Source of the DNA: Sinorhizobium sp. B11
GTDB taxonomy: Bacteria; Pseudomonadota; Alphaproteobacteria; Rhizobiales; Rhizobiaceae
Direction: 5' to 3'
DNA: 64,000 nucleotides
Assembly: GCA_039725955.1 (NCBI GenBank)
Contig: CP091033.1
Coordinates: 558,001-622,000, forward strand
Shown here: positions 9,210 to 16,714 of the stretch, one piece after another
Numbering within the stretch: the first letter of the stretch is position 1
Layout of the letters: each line of letters starts with the position of its first letter
The notes under the pieces: generated by a model
What the model saw: only the letters and a program-made list of their open reading frames with translations
The model's database searches: none
What the model was told of the DNA's origin: nothing
Program-made: the position numbers and the translations under genes

Positions 9210-9956
9210 ATGCTAGATCTAAAGGATAAAGTGGCTGTCATCACCGGCGGCAATAGCGGGATTGGCAAGGCGACGGCGCTCCTTTTCGCCAAGGAGGGAG
9301 CGAAAGTCGTCATCACCGGACGTCGTCAGGATGTTATTGACGACGCGGTTCGCGAGATTGGCCATGGAGCGATCGGAATTTGTGGCGATGTTGCCAGCAT
9401 CGATTTCCATCGCCGGCTCGCGACTGAGGTTACGGAGCGCTTTGGCGTAGTCGATATCTATATGGCCAATGCCGGCATTATCAATCTCGCGGCGTCAGAG
9501 GCGGTCAGTGAGGCCGAATACGACCAGCACTTTGCGGTCAATACGCGCGGCGTCTTCTTCGGTGTTCAGACCATCGCTCCGCATATGCGCGATGGCGGAA
9601 ATATTATCGTCACGAGTTCTCTGGCCGGGACAAAGGTTCTGCCGAACCACACTGTCTATGCCGGCACCAAGGCTGCGCTCGCCGCATTTGCCCGCAATTG
9701 GGCGATTGAATTCAAATCGCGCCGGATCCGTGTCAACATTCTTAGCCCCGGTCCGGTCGAAACCGAGATCCTGGGAAAACTCGGCGTCAGTGAAAGCAAC
9801 CGTCCGCAATTCGAGCAGCAGATGGCTGACCTGATACCGGCAGGACGTCTCGGGCGCCCCGAAGAACTGGCTCAGGCCGCGCTCTTCCTCGCTTCGGCTG
9901 GTACCTTCGTGAACGGAATCGAACTTCACGTCGATGGAGGCATGTGCGTGGCCTGA
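9210..9956 (+). CDS. Short-chain dehydrogenase/reductase
   Basis: A 248-aa classical SDR, a cytoplasmic NAD(P)-dependent oxidoreductase. It shows the cofactor motif TGGNSGIGKA (about residues 12-21), NAG (ANAGI), the catalytic Ser (VTSSLAG) and YxxxK (YAGTKAA), then the SPGPVETEI segment. The ATG at 9210 has AAGGAG at 9198-9203. An upstream in-frame ATG at 9168 would add 14 residues without a better site. The substrate is unknown. It stands alone, divergent from the PAS kinase, with a candidate regulatory box in the shared upstream region. Confidence 0.92.
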   Translation: MLDLKDKVAVITGGNSGIGKATALLFAKEGAKVVITGRRQDVIDDAVREIGHGAIGICGDVASIDFHRRLATEVTERFGVVDIYMANAGIINLAASEAVSEAEYDQHFAVNTRGVFFGVQTIAPHMRDGGNIIVTSSLAGTKVLPNHTVYAGTKAALAAFARNWAIEFKSRRIRVNILSPGPVETEILGKLGVSESNRPQFEQQMADLIPAGRLGRPEELAQAALFLASAGTFVNGIELHVDGGMCVA

Positions 9957-10414
9957 CACTGGCGCGTGAGATTTCGTGTGGCCGGATCGCGTGCCGGCCG
10001 CGCGAGCGTTCGCTCGGATTAGTGCCATTACGCCTGCGGCCCGCGGTGGAGGACAACGTGCGCTCCGACGCAAAATCAGACATTGGTTGGATTTATCGAA
10101 CGAGGGCTGTATGGCCGACGCGGTCAGGATCGGGCCTCACAACGCCGGTAGCCCCCAGGCAAACCGGTTTTGAGGGCGACCCGTGGGCGACTCTTCAGTC
10201 GTTACCGCACGAAAAGCCCTAGAACGGAGGTTTGGATTGCTGCGGAGCGCGGCCAATACAATGATAGCGCCGCTCACGTCGGCTATCGCAGCGCCCGGTG
10301 GCATCCGAAACATTCTCCCATCCATTTGCTCGCGATTAGTTGAACAAAAAAGACTCGACACCTGAATAATTGCGCCATATTAAATTGTGCACAATCAAAA
10401 AGAGGAAGCCACTT
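9957..10414. other. Intergenic region with no gene seen
   Basis: 458 bases between the SDR and hydrolase genes. It contains a short perfect hairpin CGAGCG-TT-CGCTCG (10003-10016) that may end the SDR transcript, a palindrome AAACCGGTTT (10161-10170) and box copy 2 (10219-10236). No supported coding frame was found. Confidence 0.5.
10219..10236 (+). promoter_or_regulatory. Shared inverted-repeat box, copy 2
   Basis: CTAGAACG-GA-GGTTTGGA, 179 bases before the start of the secreted hydrolase gene at 10415. The right arm matches the consensus closely and the left arm keeps the AAC core. Confidence 0.5.
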
Positions 10415-11194
10415 ATGCATAAAATCCTGAAATCCGTATTCGCACTCGGCGCACTGGCAGCTCTTGCCGTCCCTGCTGCCGCTGAATCTGCAAAGCCGAC
10501 CGTGGTACTCGTGCACGGCGCATTTGCCGATGCTTCGAGCTGGAACGATGTTATCGCTCGCCTCGAAAAGGACGGTTATCCGGTTGTCGCGGTCGCCAAT
10601 CCGCTGCGTAGTGTGAAGTCGGATGGTGATTATGTCGGTCGTGTCGTCGCAGGGATAAAGACGCCGGTGGTTCTCGTCGGTCATTCCTATGGCGGTTCGG
10701 TCATCAGCGAGGCCGCAACAGAGGCGAAAAATGTCGAGGCACTGGTCTATGTCGCTGCCTTCGCCCCCGAGAAGGGCGAGTCTGCTGCCGACCTCTCGGG
10801 CAAGTTCCCAGGCAGCACCCTGGCACCGACGCTTGCCGAGCCCGTTGCATTGGAAAATGGCGGAAAGGATCTGTATATCCAGCAGGACAAGTTTCATGAG
10901 CAGTTCGCTGCTGATGTGCAGGCAAAGACCGCAAAGCTGATGGCAGCAACCCAGCGTCCGATCACCGAGGCGGCCTTGACCGAGGCAGCCCCCGGCGCGG
11001 CGTGGCAGACCATTCCGTCCTGGTTCATCTACGGCGACGCGGACAAGAACATTCCCGCCAAGGCTCTTGGCTGGATGGCTGAGCGTGCCCATTCCAAGGA
11101 AACCGTCGTCGTGAAGGGTGCATCCCACGTCGTAATGGTTTCTCATCCTGACAAGGTTGCGAAGATCATCGAAGACGCGGCTTCCGCCAAGTAA
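10415..11194 (+). CDS. Secreted alpha/beta hydrolase
   Basis: A 259-aa alpha/beta-fold hydrolase with an N-terminal Sec signal peptide (MHKILKSVFALGALAALAVP, cleavage likely near AAAES), so a periplasmic enzyme. The oxyanion-hole region is VLVHGAFADASSW, the nucleophile elbow is GHSYGG, and the acid and histidine are probably in YGDADKNIP and KGASHVVM. It resembles the esterase/salicylate-hydrolase-like group, but the substrate cannot be named. ATG 10415 is chosen because AGAGGA precedes it and the signal peptide begins there; an upstream frame adds 15 charged residues. A hairpin terminator follows. Confidence 0.88.
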   Translation: MHKILKSVFALGALAALAVPAAAESAKPTVVLVHGAFADASSWNDVIARLEKDGYPVVAVANPLRSVKSDGDYVGRVVAGIKTPVVLVGHSYGGSVISEAATEAKNVEALVYVAAFAPEKGESAADLSGKFPGSTLAPTLAEPVALENGGKDLYIQQDKFHEQFAADVQAKTAKLMAATQRPITEAALTEAAPGAAWQTIPSWFIYGDADKNIPAKALGWMAERAHSKETVVVKGASHVVMVSHPDKVAKIIEDAASAK

Positions 11195-11220
11195 GGCTCA
11201 ATCTTCGAGTTGTTCCCGAA

Positions 11221-11248
11221 TGGGCTCCGTCCTCGTTGGCGGAGCCCA
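11221..11248 (+). terminator. Hairpin terminator after the secreted hydrolase gene
   Basis: Arms GGGCTCCG and CGGAGCCC with a 10-base loop, 27 bases after the stop codon. There is no strong T-run, so termination is likely but not certain. Confidence 0.55.
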
Positions 11249-11409
11249 AATGCTATTGCGGTAGGGGCGCAGCTCTAAACAATCTGAAATTGTGCATCGC
11301 CGGCAGATGATGATGAATGGCCTTTTTCTGCAAGCTGATTGCCAGCAGGTAGTTTCTCGCCTGTCTCAAGAGGTCGTCGGCTGCGTTCCAGTCGCTTTCG
11401 CGTTCGGCT

Positions 11410-11427
11410 CCCCAACCTTGGTTTGGG
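11410..11427 (+). promoter_or_regulatory. Shared inverted-repeat box, copy 3 (best match)
   Basis: CCCCAACC-TT-GGTTTGGG, a near-perfect 8-2-8 inverted repeat (7 of 8 pairs), 58 bases before the start of the membrane protein gene at 11485. Confidence 0.6.
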
Positions 11428-11484
11428 AGGTAAGCCTCAGGTTTGGATGGTAATTTTGAGGCCCGCTTATCCAAGGAGGTTGCG

Positions 11485-11925
11485 ATGCAGGTCACGAAAT
11501 TCATTGTCTACGCGATGGTCGGCTTCAACATATTGCTTGCCGGCTGGCTGGCGCTGTACATGCTCTACGATCCCGAAAGCTGGTATTACTTTATCCCCGG
11601 CGTCACCGATACAGGGATGTACAACCAGCATTTCATTCGCGATATCGGCATCATCCAGGGCTTCATAGCGCTTGCATTTGCCTTTGGGGCCTGGAAGCCT
11701 GGCCGGCGGGTCGAGATGTGGGCCGGGGCGACCCTCTGGCTCATCGCCCATGCAACGTTTCATCTTTGGGAAGTCGCTGTCGGCATCTGCTCTTCGTCGG
11801 TGATCCTGCGCGACTTCCCGGCGGTGAGCCTGCCCGCGATCTTCGGGATCATTGCAACACTTTGGGCAATTCAGCAGGCCACAGCCTCCGCGAGCCGGCA
11901 AGGCGTTGCAGGCATTCGGGCGTAG
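11485..11925 (+). CDS. Four-helix membrane protein, unknown function
   Basis: A 146-aa polytopic protein with about four membrane helices (residues about 8-27, 55-72, 80-98 and 115-132). It is rich in Trp/Tyr, with a DPESWYYFIPGV loop. It has the size of DoxX-like or DUF4345-like small membrane proteins, but I do not claim a family. The strong AAGGAGG at 11473-11479 sets the start at ATG 11485. A near-perfect copy of the shared box lies 58 bases upstream, and a strong bidirectional terminator follows. Confidence 0.75.
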   Translation: MQVTKFIVYAMVGFNILLAGWLALYMLYDPESWYYFIPGVTDTGMYNQHFIRDIGIIQGFIALAFAFGAWKPGRRVEMWAGATLWLIAHATFHLWEVAVGICSSSVILRDFPAVSLPAIFGIIATLWAIQQATASASRQGVAGIRA

Positions 11926-11944
11926 TGCGATTGCTCAAGCCATA

Positions 11945-11976
11945 AAAGAGGAGGCGCTTTGCGGCGCCTCCTCTTT
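11945..11976. terminator. Bidirectional hairpin terminator between convergent genes
   Basis: A 13-base perfect stem AAAGAGGAGGCGC / GCGCCTCCTCTTT with a 6-base loop. It has A-rich and T-rich flanks on both strands, so it can serve both the membrane protein gene and the convergent NmrA-like gene. Confidence 0.85.
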
Positions 11977-12005
11977 CGTCTGCGACGGTAGCATCTGCGT
12001 AAGCA

Positions 12006-12761
12006 CTAAGCCGCCATCATCGATCGGGAAAGCCAGTCGTGGAACGTCACGGTTCCGGCAAGCGCATCGGCTCTTGGAAGGAGTGTCGTTTCGGCAAGTT
12101 CGACACCGAAGAACGGCGCTGTCGGATCGATCGCAATCGAGCGTGGATCTTCCGTCGCCGTCAGGATCTCGCGCGCCAGTTGGTCCAGTTGTACAGGGTC
12201 CGGGCCGGCGATCTCGATGATGTCATTGCGGGGCGTGCCTATCATGATCCTTGATATCAAGGTCGAAGCCTCGTCCGCCGCAATCGGTCTGACCAGAGAG
12301 GGTGGCAGCCGGAAACCATTCCCATCGGCTGCCAAATCGATGATGCCGTTGAAGAATTCGAAGAACTGGGCGGACCTGACAATGGTATGAGGTAGCCCAG
12401 AGGCCCTTATGAGATTCTCCTGCACCATCTTTGCGCGGAAATAGTCGTTTTCCACCAGCCGGTCCGTGGCGACCACGGACAGGGCAAGATAGTGCCCGAT
12501 GCCAGCATCCTTCGCTGCCGCCAGCAGATTTTTGCCTGCCTGCTTGAAGAAGCCGAGCGCGTTTGAATCACCGAATGATCCATAATTGGTGACATCGATC
12601 AGCACGTCCGCGTCGGCAAGCGCCGCCCTCAGCCCTTGGCCGGTATAGGCGTCGACGCCGGTACTGGTCGACACCCCACTGACGGTTTGACCCGCTCGTT
12701 CCAATTCGCGAACGATCTTGGATCCCATCATCCCGCTCGCACCAACAACCAAAATCTTCAT
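12006..12761 (-). CDS. NmrA-like NAD(P)-binding protein (atypical SDR)
   Basis: A 251-aa Rossmann-fold protein. It begins MKILVVGASGMMGSKIV, an atypical-SDR dinucleotide motif (GxxGxxG). It lacks the classical YxxxK catalytic pair, as expected for NmrA/HSCARG-like redox sensors and related nucleoside-diphosphate-sugar epimerase-like proteins. It is a paralogue of the protein at 14469-15230: both share the ALSVV.T.RL...YFRAK/YMRAK and HTIVRS/SLVHS..QFFEF segments. It is transcribed alone, convergent with the membrane protein gene. Whether it is an enzyme or a sensor is open. Confidence 0.88.
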   Translation of the reverse strand: MKILVVGASGMMGSKIVRELERAGQTVSGVSTSTGVDAYTGQGLRAALADADVLIDVTNYGSFGDSNALGFFKQAGKNLLAAAKDAGIGHYLALSVVATDRLVENDYFRAKMVQENLIRASGLPHTIVRSAQFFEFFNGIIDLAADGNGFRLPPSLVRPIAADEASTLISRIMIGTPRNDIIEIAGPDPVQLDQLAREILTATEDPRSIAIDPTAPFFGVELAETTLLPRADALAGTVTFHDWLSRSMMAA

Positions 12762-12923
12762 CTCACGCCCTCGGGATAGTGACCGACATGCTGAAAGGAT
12801 AGCCGTTTCCGGGGGCGGATCGATAAAACGAAGTTTTGGGTTGACCGGAAGCAGGGGCGACGGGTGTTCGCTCGAACCTCATGTTCCAGCGATTAATGTC
12901 ATTTACCCAGCGTAAGATCCGAA

Positions 12924-12941
12924 CCCGAACCAAGGTTTGGC
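12924..12941 (-). promoter_or_regulatory. Shared inverted-repeat box, copy 4
   Basis: On the plus strand CCCGAACC-AA-GGTTTGGC, a near-palindrome lying 163 bases before the start of the NmrA-like gene at 12761 (minus strand). It is also upstream of the orphan plus-strand terminator. Confidence 0.6.
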
Positions 12942-13117
12942 AAACCAATGTTAGGGATGCCTGGCATGGCATCGGCCAGTATCTGAGTATCTGTGAGCCG
13001 TGTTAACCGGGCACGATGGGGATGATGAACGCAGGGCTTTTTCCGGTTTCTTCCTGCGGCCAACGAAATGGCAGCCGAGCGTCCAACCCATCCGGCTTAT
13101 GTCGTCGAGCAGGCAAG

Positions 13118-13143
13118 ACCGGCAGCGTTTACTGCCGGTTTTG
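13118..13143 (+). terminator. Orphan intrinsic terminator, possible small RNA 3' end
   Basis: Perfect 8-base arms ACCGGCAG / CTGCCGGT around a CGTTTA loop, followed by TTTTG on the plus strand. No plus-strand gene precedes it for over 1 kb (the previous one ends at 11925 and has its own terminator). It therefore marks either an unannotated short transcript or a relic. Confidence 0.6.
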
Positions 13144-13181
13144 TTCCACTTTGATGACGACGCATGCCCGTAGCGGGCGAT

Positions 13182-13199
13182 GGTAAACCAAGGTGTATC
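13182..13199 (+). promoter_or_regulatory. Shared inverted-repeat box, copy 5 (weaker)
   Basis: GGTAAACC-AA-GGTGTATC, 191 bases before the FixJ-type regulator at 13390. The centre AACC-AA-GGT is intact and the outer bases diverge. If real, it suggests autoregulation. Confidence 0.4.
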
Positions 13200-13389
13200 G
13201 TCCGCCGGCGCATATCCTATGCTATCGATTGGCGTCTCATTGAGCAGGCTCGCATCATGCCGGCCGGCTGTAGCCTGTTTTGATCTGGCGGCTGGCATGT
13301 TTGGTGACTGAGAGCCGACAAAGGGTAAAGCAGAGGGATACGGGCGCATTCAAGGGTCGGAATCTCTCAGATGCCAGAGAGGTAATTCG

Positions 13390-14028
13390 ATGCAAAACGC
13401 TCAGGTGAAAACGGACAAGAGCGCCGAGCCGGTCGTTTACGTCATCGACGATGACGCGGAGATGCGCAGTGCCCTCGTGGATCTTTTTACGGTCACGAAC
13501 AAGCGCACATCAGCTTTCCCAAACGGTCTGGAATTTCTCAAATGGGCCGATGTCAATGCGCCAGGCTGCATCGTCGTCGACATGCGAATGCCAGGGGGCT
13601 CGGGGCTTGATCTTCAAAGCCAGCTTCTGGCGCTCGGCAGCAAACTGCCGCTCATATTCCTCACGGCCCACGCGGATGTTCCGACCAGTGTAAGGGCAAT
13701 GAAGGCGGGCGCGACCGATTTCATCACGAAACCCTTCATCAACCAGGTTCTTCTCGACGCCGTGGATCACGCCATTAGGATAGATGACGAACGCCGCAAG
13801 TCGAATGAAGAGTTGAAACGCGTCCAGGCGCTTGCCGACAGCCTGACACCCAGGGAGCAGGAGGTCATGCATGCGGTGGCGAGCGGTTTGATGAACAAGC
13901 AGGTCGCCTATCAGCTTGGTATCAGCGAAATGACGGTCAAGCTTCACCGCATGAGCCTCATGCGCAAGATGCAGTGCCGCTCTCTGGCGGACCTCGTGCG
14001 CAAGGTCGAACAGCTTCAGCGGGGTTAA
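13390..14028 (+). CDS. FixJ-family response regulator
   Basis: A 212-aa regulator. The receiver has VIDDDAE, Asp64 (IVVDMRMPGGSGLD) and the TKP lysine. The LuxR-type HTH has LTPREQEVMHAVASGLMNKQ and GISEMTVKLHRMSLMRKM. GAGAGG precedes the ATG at 13390. It is the third FixJ-type paralogue here and has no adjacent kinase, so the kinases at 2375 and 7366 are its plausible phosphodonors. It lies between two NmrA-like paralogues and near several copies of the shared box, which makes it a leading candidate for the regulator of this cluster. Confidence 0.92.
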   Translation: MQNAQVKTDKSAEPVVYVIDDDAEMRSALVDLFTVTNKRTSAFPNGLEFLKWADVNAPGCIVVDMRMPGGSGLDLQSQLLALGSKLPLIFLTAHADVPTSVRAMKAGATDFITKPFINQVLLDAVDHAIRIDDERRKSNEELKRVQALADSLTPREQEVMHAVASGLMNKQVAYQLGISEMTVKLHRMSLMRKMQCRSLADLVRKVEQLQRG

Positions 14029-14468
14029 TGCCTGAGCCGTTCCGCGCCCGAAGCAATCGAACTCCGGAAAGACTGGCTTGCCTCGATCTCTGTGTAAACT
14101 GGCGATGGCCGCTTGGCCGCTGCCCGTCTGGCCGGGTATTCCCGGCTGAGTTTCTGGTCGGTTACATGGGTTGCAGTCCGATCCCCAACGTATGTTTGGG
14201 TATGCGTCCAACCACAATCGCTTAGGCTTAGGTCCTGGCAGCCGGCTCAAGGCTGCCGTCTCTTCCACAGGAATCCAGGACCGAACCGATGACGCAACCC
14301 ATTCATTCTACGGAGAGATCGTCAGAGCCTCTCACCATGCTCGCGGGGTTGTGGCTGCTGGCGCAGCGCCCGGTCCGGACAAAGTCGGTCTGACCTGACT
14401 ACCGCCCCGCCTCGCTTGCGCAGCGGGAGGTTCATTCAACTCTTTGGTACAGCAAAAAGGAGCAGATT
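14029..14468. other. Intergenic region upstream of the second NmrA-like gene
   Basis: 440 bases without a supported gene. Box copy 6 (14183-14200) is the only clear element. A fairly long gap remains between the box and the gene start at 14469. Confidence 0.5.
14183..14200 (+). promoter_or_regulatory. Shared inverted-repeat box, copy 6
   Basis: CCCCAACG-TA-TGTTTGGG, 269 bases before the NmrA-like gene at 14469 and 155 bases after the FixJ regulator's stop. Both arms are close to consensus. Confidence 0.55.
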
Positions 14469-15230
14469 ATGAAAATCGTCGTTATCGGCGGAACCGGCTT
14501 GATCGGTTCGAAGCTCGTCAAGCGCCTCCAGGCCAAGGGCCACGAGACTATTGCCGCCTCTCCCGCATCCGGCGTCAATACGATTACCGGCGAGGGGCTT
14601 GCCGACGTTCTCAAGGGAGCACAGGTCGTGGTCGACCTCTCCAACTCCCCGTCCTTCGAAGACAAGGCCGTGATGGAATTCTTCCAGACCGCGGGTCGCA
14701 ACATTGCGTCCGCCGAAGCGGCTGCAGGCGTGAAGCATCATGTTGCACTGTCCGTCGTCGGCACGGAACGCCTTCCGGAGAGCGGATACATGCGCGCCAA
14801 GCTTGCCCAGGAGAAGATCATCAAGGAATCCGGGATTCCTTATTCCCTGGTTCACTCGACGCAGTTTTTCGAATTCATGTTCGGCATCGCTCAATCCGGC
14901 GTGCAGGGCGACAAGGTTCACCTTTCACCGGCGATGATGCAGCCGATCTTCTCGGACGATGTTGCCGACGCGCTCGTCGATGTCGTTCTCGGTAATCCGC
15001 TGAATGCCACCGTCGAAATCGCTGGTCCGGAACCGATCAAGATTGCGGATGCCGTCACCCGCTATATGCGGCAGATCGGCGACAAGCGCGAAGTGGTTGC
15101 CGATGATCAGACCCGTTATTTCGGTGCTCTGCTGAATGAAGGCTCCCTTATGCCCGGCAATCAGGTACGGATCGGCAAGACGCGGTACTCCGAATGGGTC
15201 AAGACGGCTACCCCACCTCCGGGTCACTGA
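14469..15230 (+). CDS. NmrA-like NAD(P)-binding protein (atypical SDR)
   Basis: A 253-aa Rossmann protein starting MKIVVIGGTGLIGSKLVKRL. It has the GxxGxxG motif and no classical YxxxK, and is a paralogue of 12006-12761. The central segment HVALSVVGTERLPESGYMRA and the QFFEFMFGI segment are shared with that paralogue. The start is preceded by AAGGAG (14457-14462). Related proteins act as NADPH-sensing regulators or quinone/epimerase-type reductases; the sequence does not settle which. A strong intrinsic terminator follows 27 bases after the stop. Confidence 0.9.
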   Translation: MKIVVIGGTGLIGSKLVKRLQAKGHETIAASPASGVNTITGEGLADVLKGAQVVVDLSNSPSFEDKAVMEFFQTAGRNIASAEAAAGVKHHVALSVVGTERLPESGYMRAKLAQEKIIKESGIPYSLVHSTQFFEFMFGIAQSGVQGDKVHLSPAMMQPIFSDDVADALVDVVLGNPLNATVEIAGPEPIKIADAVTRYMRQIGDKREVVADDQTRYFGALLNEGSLMPGNQVRIGKTRYSEWVKTATPPPGH

Positions 15231-15257
15231 CCGGGCATCAAAATCTGCGTTGAAATA

Positions 15258-15287
15258 ATCAAAGCCCCGGAAGGGGCTTTGATCGTT
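15258..15287 (+). terminator. Intrinsic terminator after the NmrA-like gene
   Basis: Arms ATCAAAGCCCC / GGGGCTTTGAT with a short GGAA loop, followed by CGTTTT. A good plus-strand terminator. Confidence 0.8.
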
Positions 15288-15340
15288 TTGGGTGGTGCAT
15301 TGCGATCGACAGTTCCCGAAGCTCATCGCAATGCTATTCG

Positions 15341-15366
15341 AAAAAGGGGCGCCTCAGCAGCGCCCC
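15341..15366 (-). terminator. Intrinsic terminator of the haloperoxidase-like gene
   Basis: On the minus strand, arms GGGGCGC / GCGCCCC are followed by TTTTT. It lies just after the stop codon of the gene at 15373-16347. Confidence 0.85.
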
Positions 15367-15372
15367 AAATCA

Positions 15373-16347
15373 TCAGGCCTTGAAGAAGCTGAGCAGATCG
15401 GCATTGACGATGTCTGCATGCGTCGTCGCCATGCCATGGGGCAGGCCCTTGTAAATCTTCAGGGTCGCGTTCTTCAGCAACTTTGCGGAGAGCGGTGCGG
15501 AATCGGCGACAGGGACGATCTGGTCATCGTCGCCGTGCATGACGAGGACGGGCACCTCGATCGATTTCAGGTCTTCGGTAAAGTCCGTTTCCGAGAACGC
15601 CTTGATGCCGTCGTAATGGGCCTTTGCTCCACCGGCCATGCCCTGCCGCCACCAATTCTGGACGATTGGCTGCGAGACTTGAGCACCTGGGCGATTGAAG
15701 CCGTAGAACGGGCCGCTGGCCAGGTCGATGTAAAACTGCGACCTGTTGGCTGCCAGTGCTGTGCGAAGGCCGTCAAAGACCTCGATCGGCAGGCCGCCCG
15801 GATTGGCCGCCGTCTTGACCATAATCGGCGGGACGGCCCCGATGAGAACGAGCTTGGCGACGCGCCCCTTGCCGTGACGTGCAACATAGTGGGTTGCTTC
15901 GCCGCCGCCCGTCGAATGGCCGACGTGGATTGCGTTGCGGAGGTCGAGATGCTGAACAACGGCCGCAGCGTCGGCGGCATAATGGTCCATGTCGTGACCG
16001 TCGCTGACCTGGGTCGAGCGGCCGTGTCCGCGGCGGTCATGCGCAATGACGCGATAACCCTTGCCGAGGAAGAAAAGCATCTGGTTGTCCCAGTCATCAG
16101 CGCTCAGCGGCCAGCCGTGGTGGAAGACGATCGGCTGAGCGTCCTTCGGACCCCAGTCCTTATAGAAGATCTGGACGCCGTCTTTGGTCGTGACGTATTC
16201 GGTGCTCATGGTGTGTTCTTCCTTTGCGTTCTTTGGCTCATCAGCCATTGCGGATGCAGAAAATCTCAAGGTTGCGGCAGCGACTGCAAATGTAATCGCC
16301 CCCGCCATCGTATCTCGGCGCGTTGGCCGAAAGTGTTGCGGATCCAT
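15373..16347 (-). CDS. Haloperoxidase-like alpha/beta hydrolase with N-terminal export signal
   Basis: A 324-aa member of the non-haem chloroperoxidase/arylesterase group. The N-terminus has a Tat-like signal ([19 protein letters not shown]) before the enzyme, which begins near [16 protein letters not shown] at about residue 50. The oxyanion region is [11 protein letters not shown], the nucleophile is in GHSTGGG, Asp is in HGDDDQIVP and His is in GLPHGM. Two translation starts look usable: ATG 16347 (AAGGAGAAC upstream, exported form) and the ATG of MSTEYVTT at about 16209 (AAGGAAG upstream, cytoplasmic form). Copy 7 of the shared box lies 68 bases upstream. Confidence 0.9.
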   Translation of the reverse strand: MDPQHFRPTRRDTMAGAITFAVAAATLRFSASAMADEPKNAKEEHTMSTEYVTTKDGVQIFYKDWGPKDAQPIVFHHGWPLSADDWDNQMLFFLGKGYRVIAHDRRGHGRSTQVSDGHDMDHYAADAAAVVQHLDLRNAIHVGHSTGGGEATHYVARHGKGRVAKLVLIGAVPPIMVKTAANPGGLPIEVFDGLRTALAANRSQFYIDLASGPFYGFNRPGAQVSQPIVQNWWRQGMAGGAKAHYDGIKAFSETDFTEDLKSIEVPVLVMHGDDDQIVPVADSAPLSAKLLKNATLKIYKGLPHGMATTHADIVNADLLSFFKA

Positions 16348-16414
16348 ATAGTTCTCCTTGTTTTGAGATGCTTGGTAGGTGCCGCGAACTGGTTGCTTTG
16401 GGAGGAGTAGTGTC

Positions 16415-16432
16415 GCCGAACCAAGCTTGGAG
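16415..16432 (-). promoter_or_regulatory. Shared inverted-repeat box, copy 7
   Basis: In the direction of the hydrolase gene the site reads CTCCAAGC-TT-GGTTCGGC, 68 bases before its start. The distance is similar to that of copy 3. Confidence 0.5.
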
Positions 16433-16466
16433 AAGCTATATTTTATGGGGATTGTGAGAAGCTATA
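16430..16466. repeat. Direct repeat GAGAAGCTATA, two copies
   Basis: Copies at 16430-16440 and 16456-16466 have starts 26 bases apart (about 2.5 helical turns), in the promoter region between divergent genes. The function is unknown; a tandem regulator site is one possibility. Confidence 0.6.
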
Positions 16467-16714
16467 CTTCCGTTTCATCAATGGCCATTCGGACGCCCGA
16501 ATGTCAGCCTTGGGCATCAAGGGATCTGAAGAGCGGCGATTCAGGAACACCGTAAACCCGCAGATTTTCGGGCGAAACCCAAACGGACGTTTGATCGTCC
16601 GACAGGCGCGCTTCGACTATGAGCGGAGAGGGGCGCCATTGAAGACAACTCATCGCAAGTCATTGTCATATTCGGCTGGGCTGTGCTCCATTCCCGTGCC
16701 GGACGGAGAAGCCC

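Larger units (their letters stand above)
12762..13389. other. Long intergenic region with two boxes and an orphan terminator
   Basis: 628 bases between the divergent NmrA-like gene and the third FixJ regulator. It contains box copies 4 (12924-12941) and 5 (13182-13199) and a plus-strand intrinsic terminator (13118-13143) with no gene ahead of it. I saw no protein frame with a good ribosome site. A small RNA ending at about 13143 is possible. Confidence 0.55.
16348..16714. other. Intergenic region between divergent hydrolase and OmpR-type regulator
   Basis: 367 bases without a supported gene. It carries box copy 7 (16415-16432) and a direct repeat GAGAAGCTATA at 16430-16440 and 16456-16466 (26-base spacing), which overlaps the box edge and could be a second protein-binding pair. 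Confidence 0.5.

Noticed and set aside
10156..10176. GGCAAACCGGTTTTGAGG palindrome as a box copy
   Set aside because: AACC and GGTT abut without the 2-base centre. The copy at 10219 fits better.
12951..13349. Minus-strand frame in the long intergenic region
   Set aside because: It has no good ribosome site or recognisable fold, and it contains two boxes and a terminator.
15292..16410. A 372-codon plus-strand frame opposite the haloperoxidase-like gene
   Set aside because: The minus strand has a catalytic triad, two ribosome sites and a terminator. The plus frame crosses that terminator.
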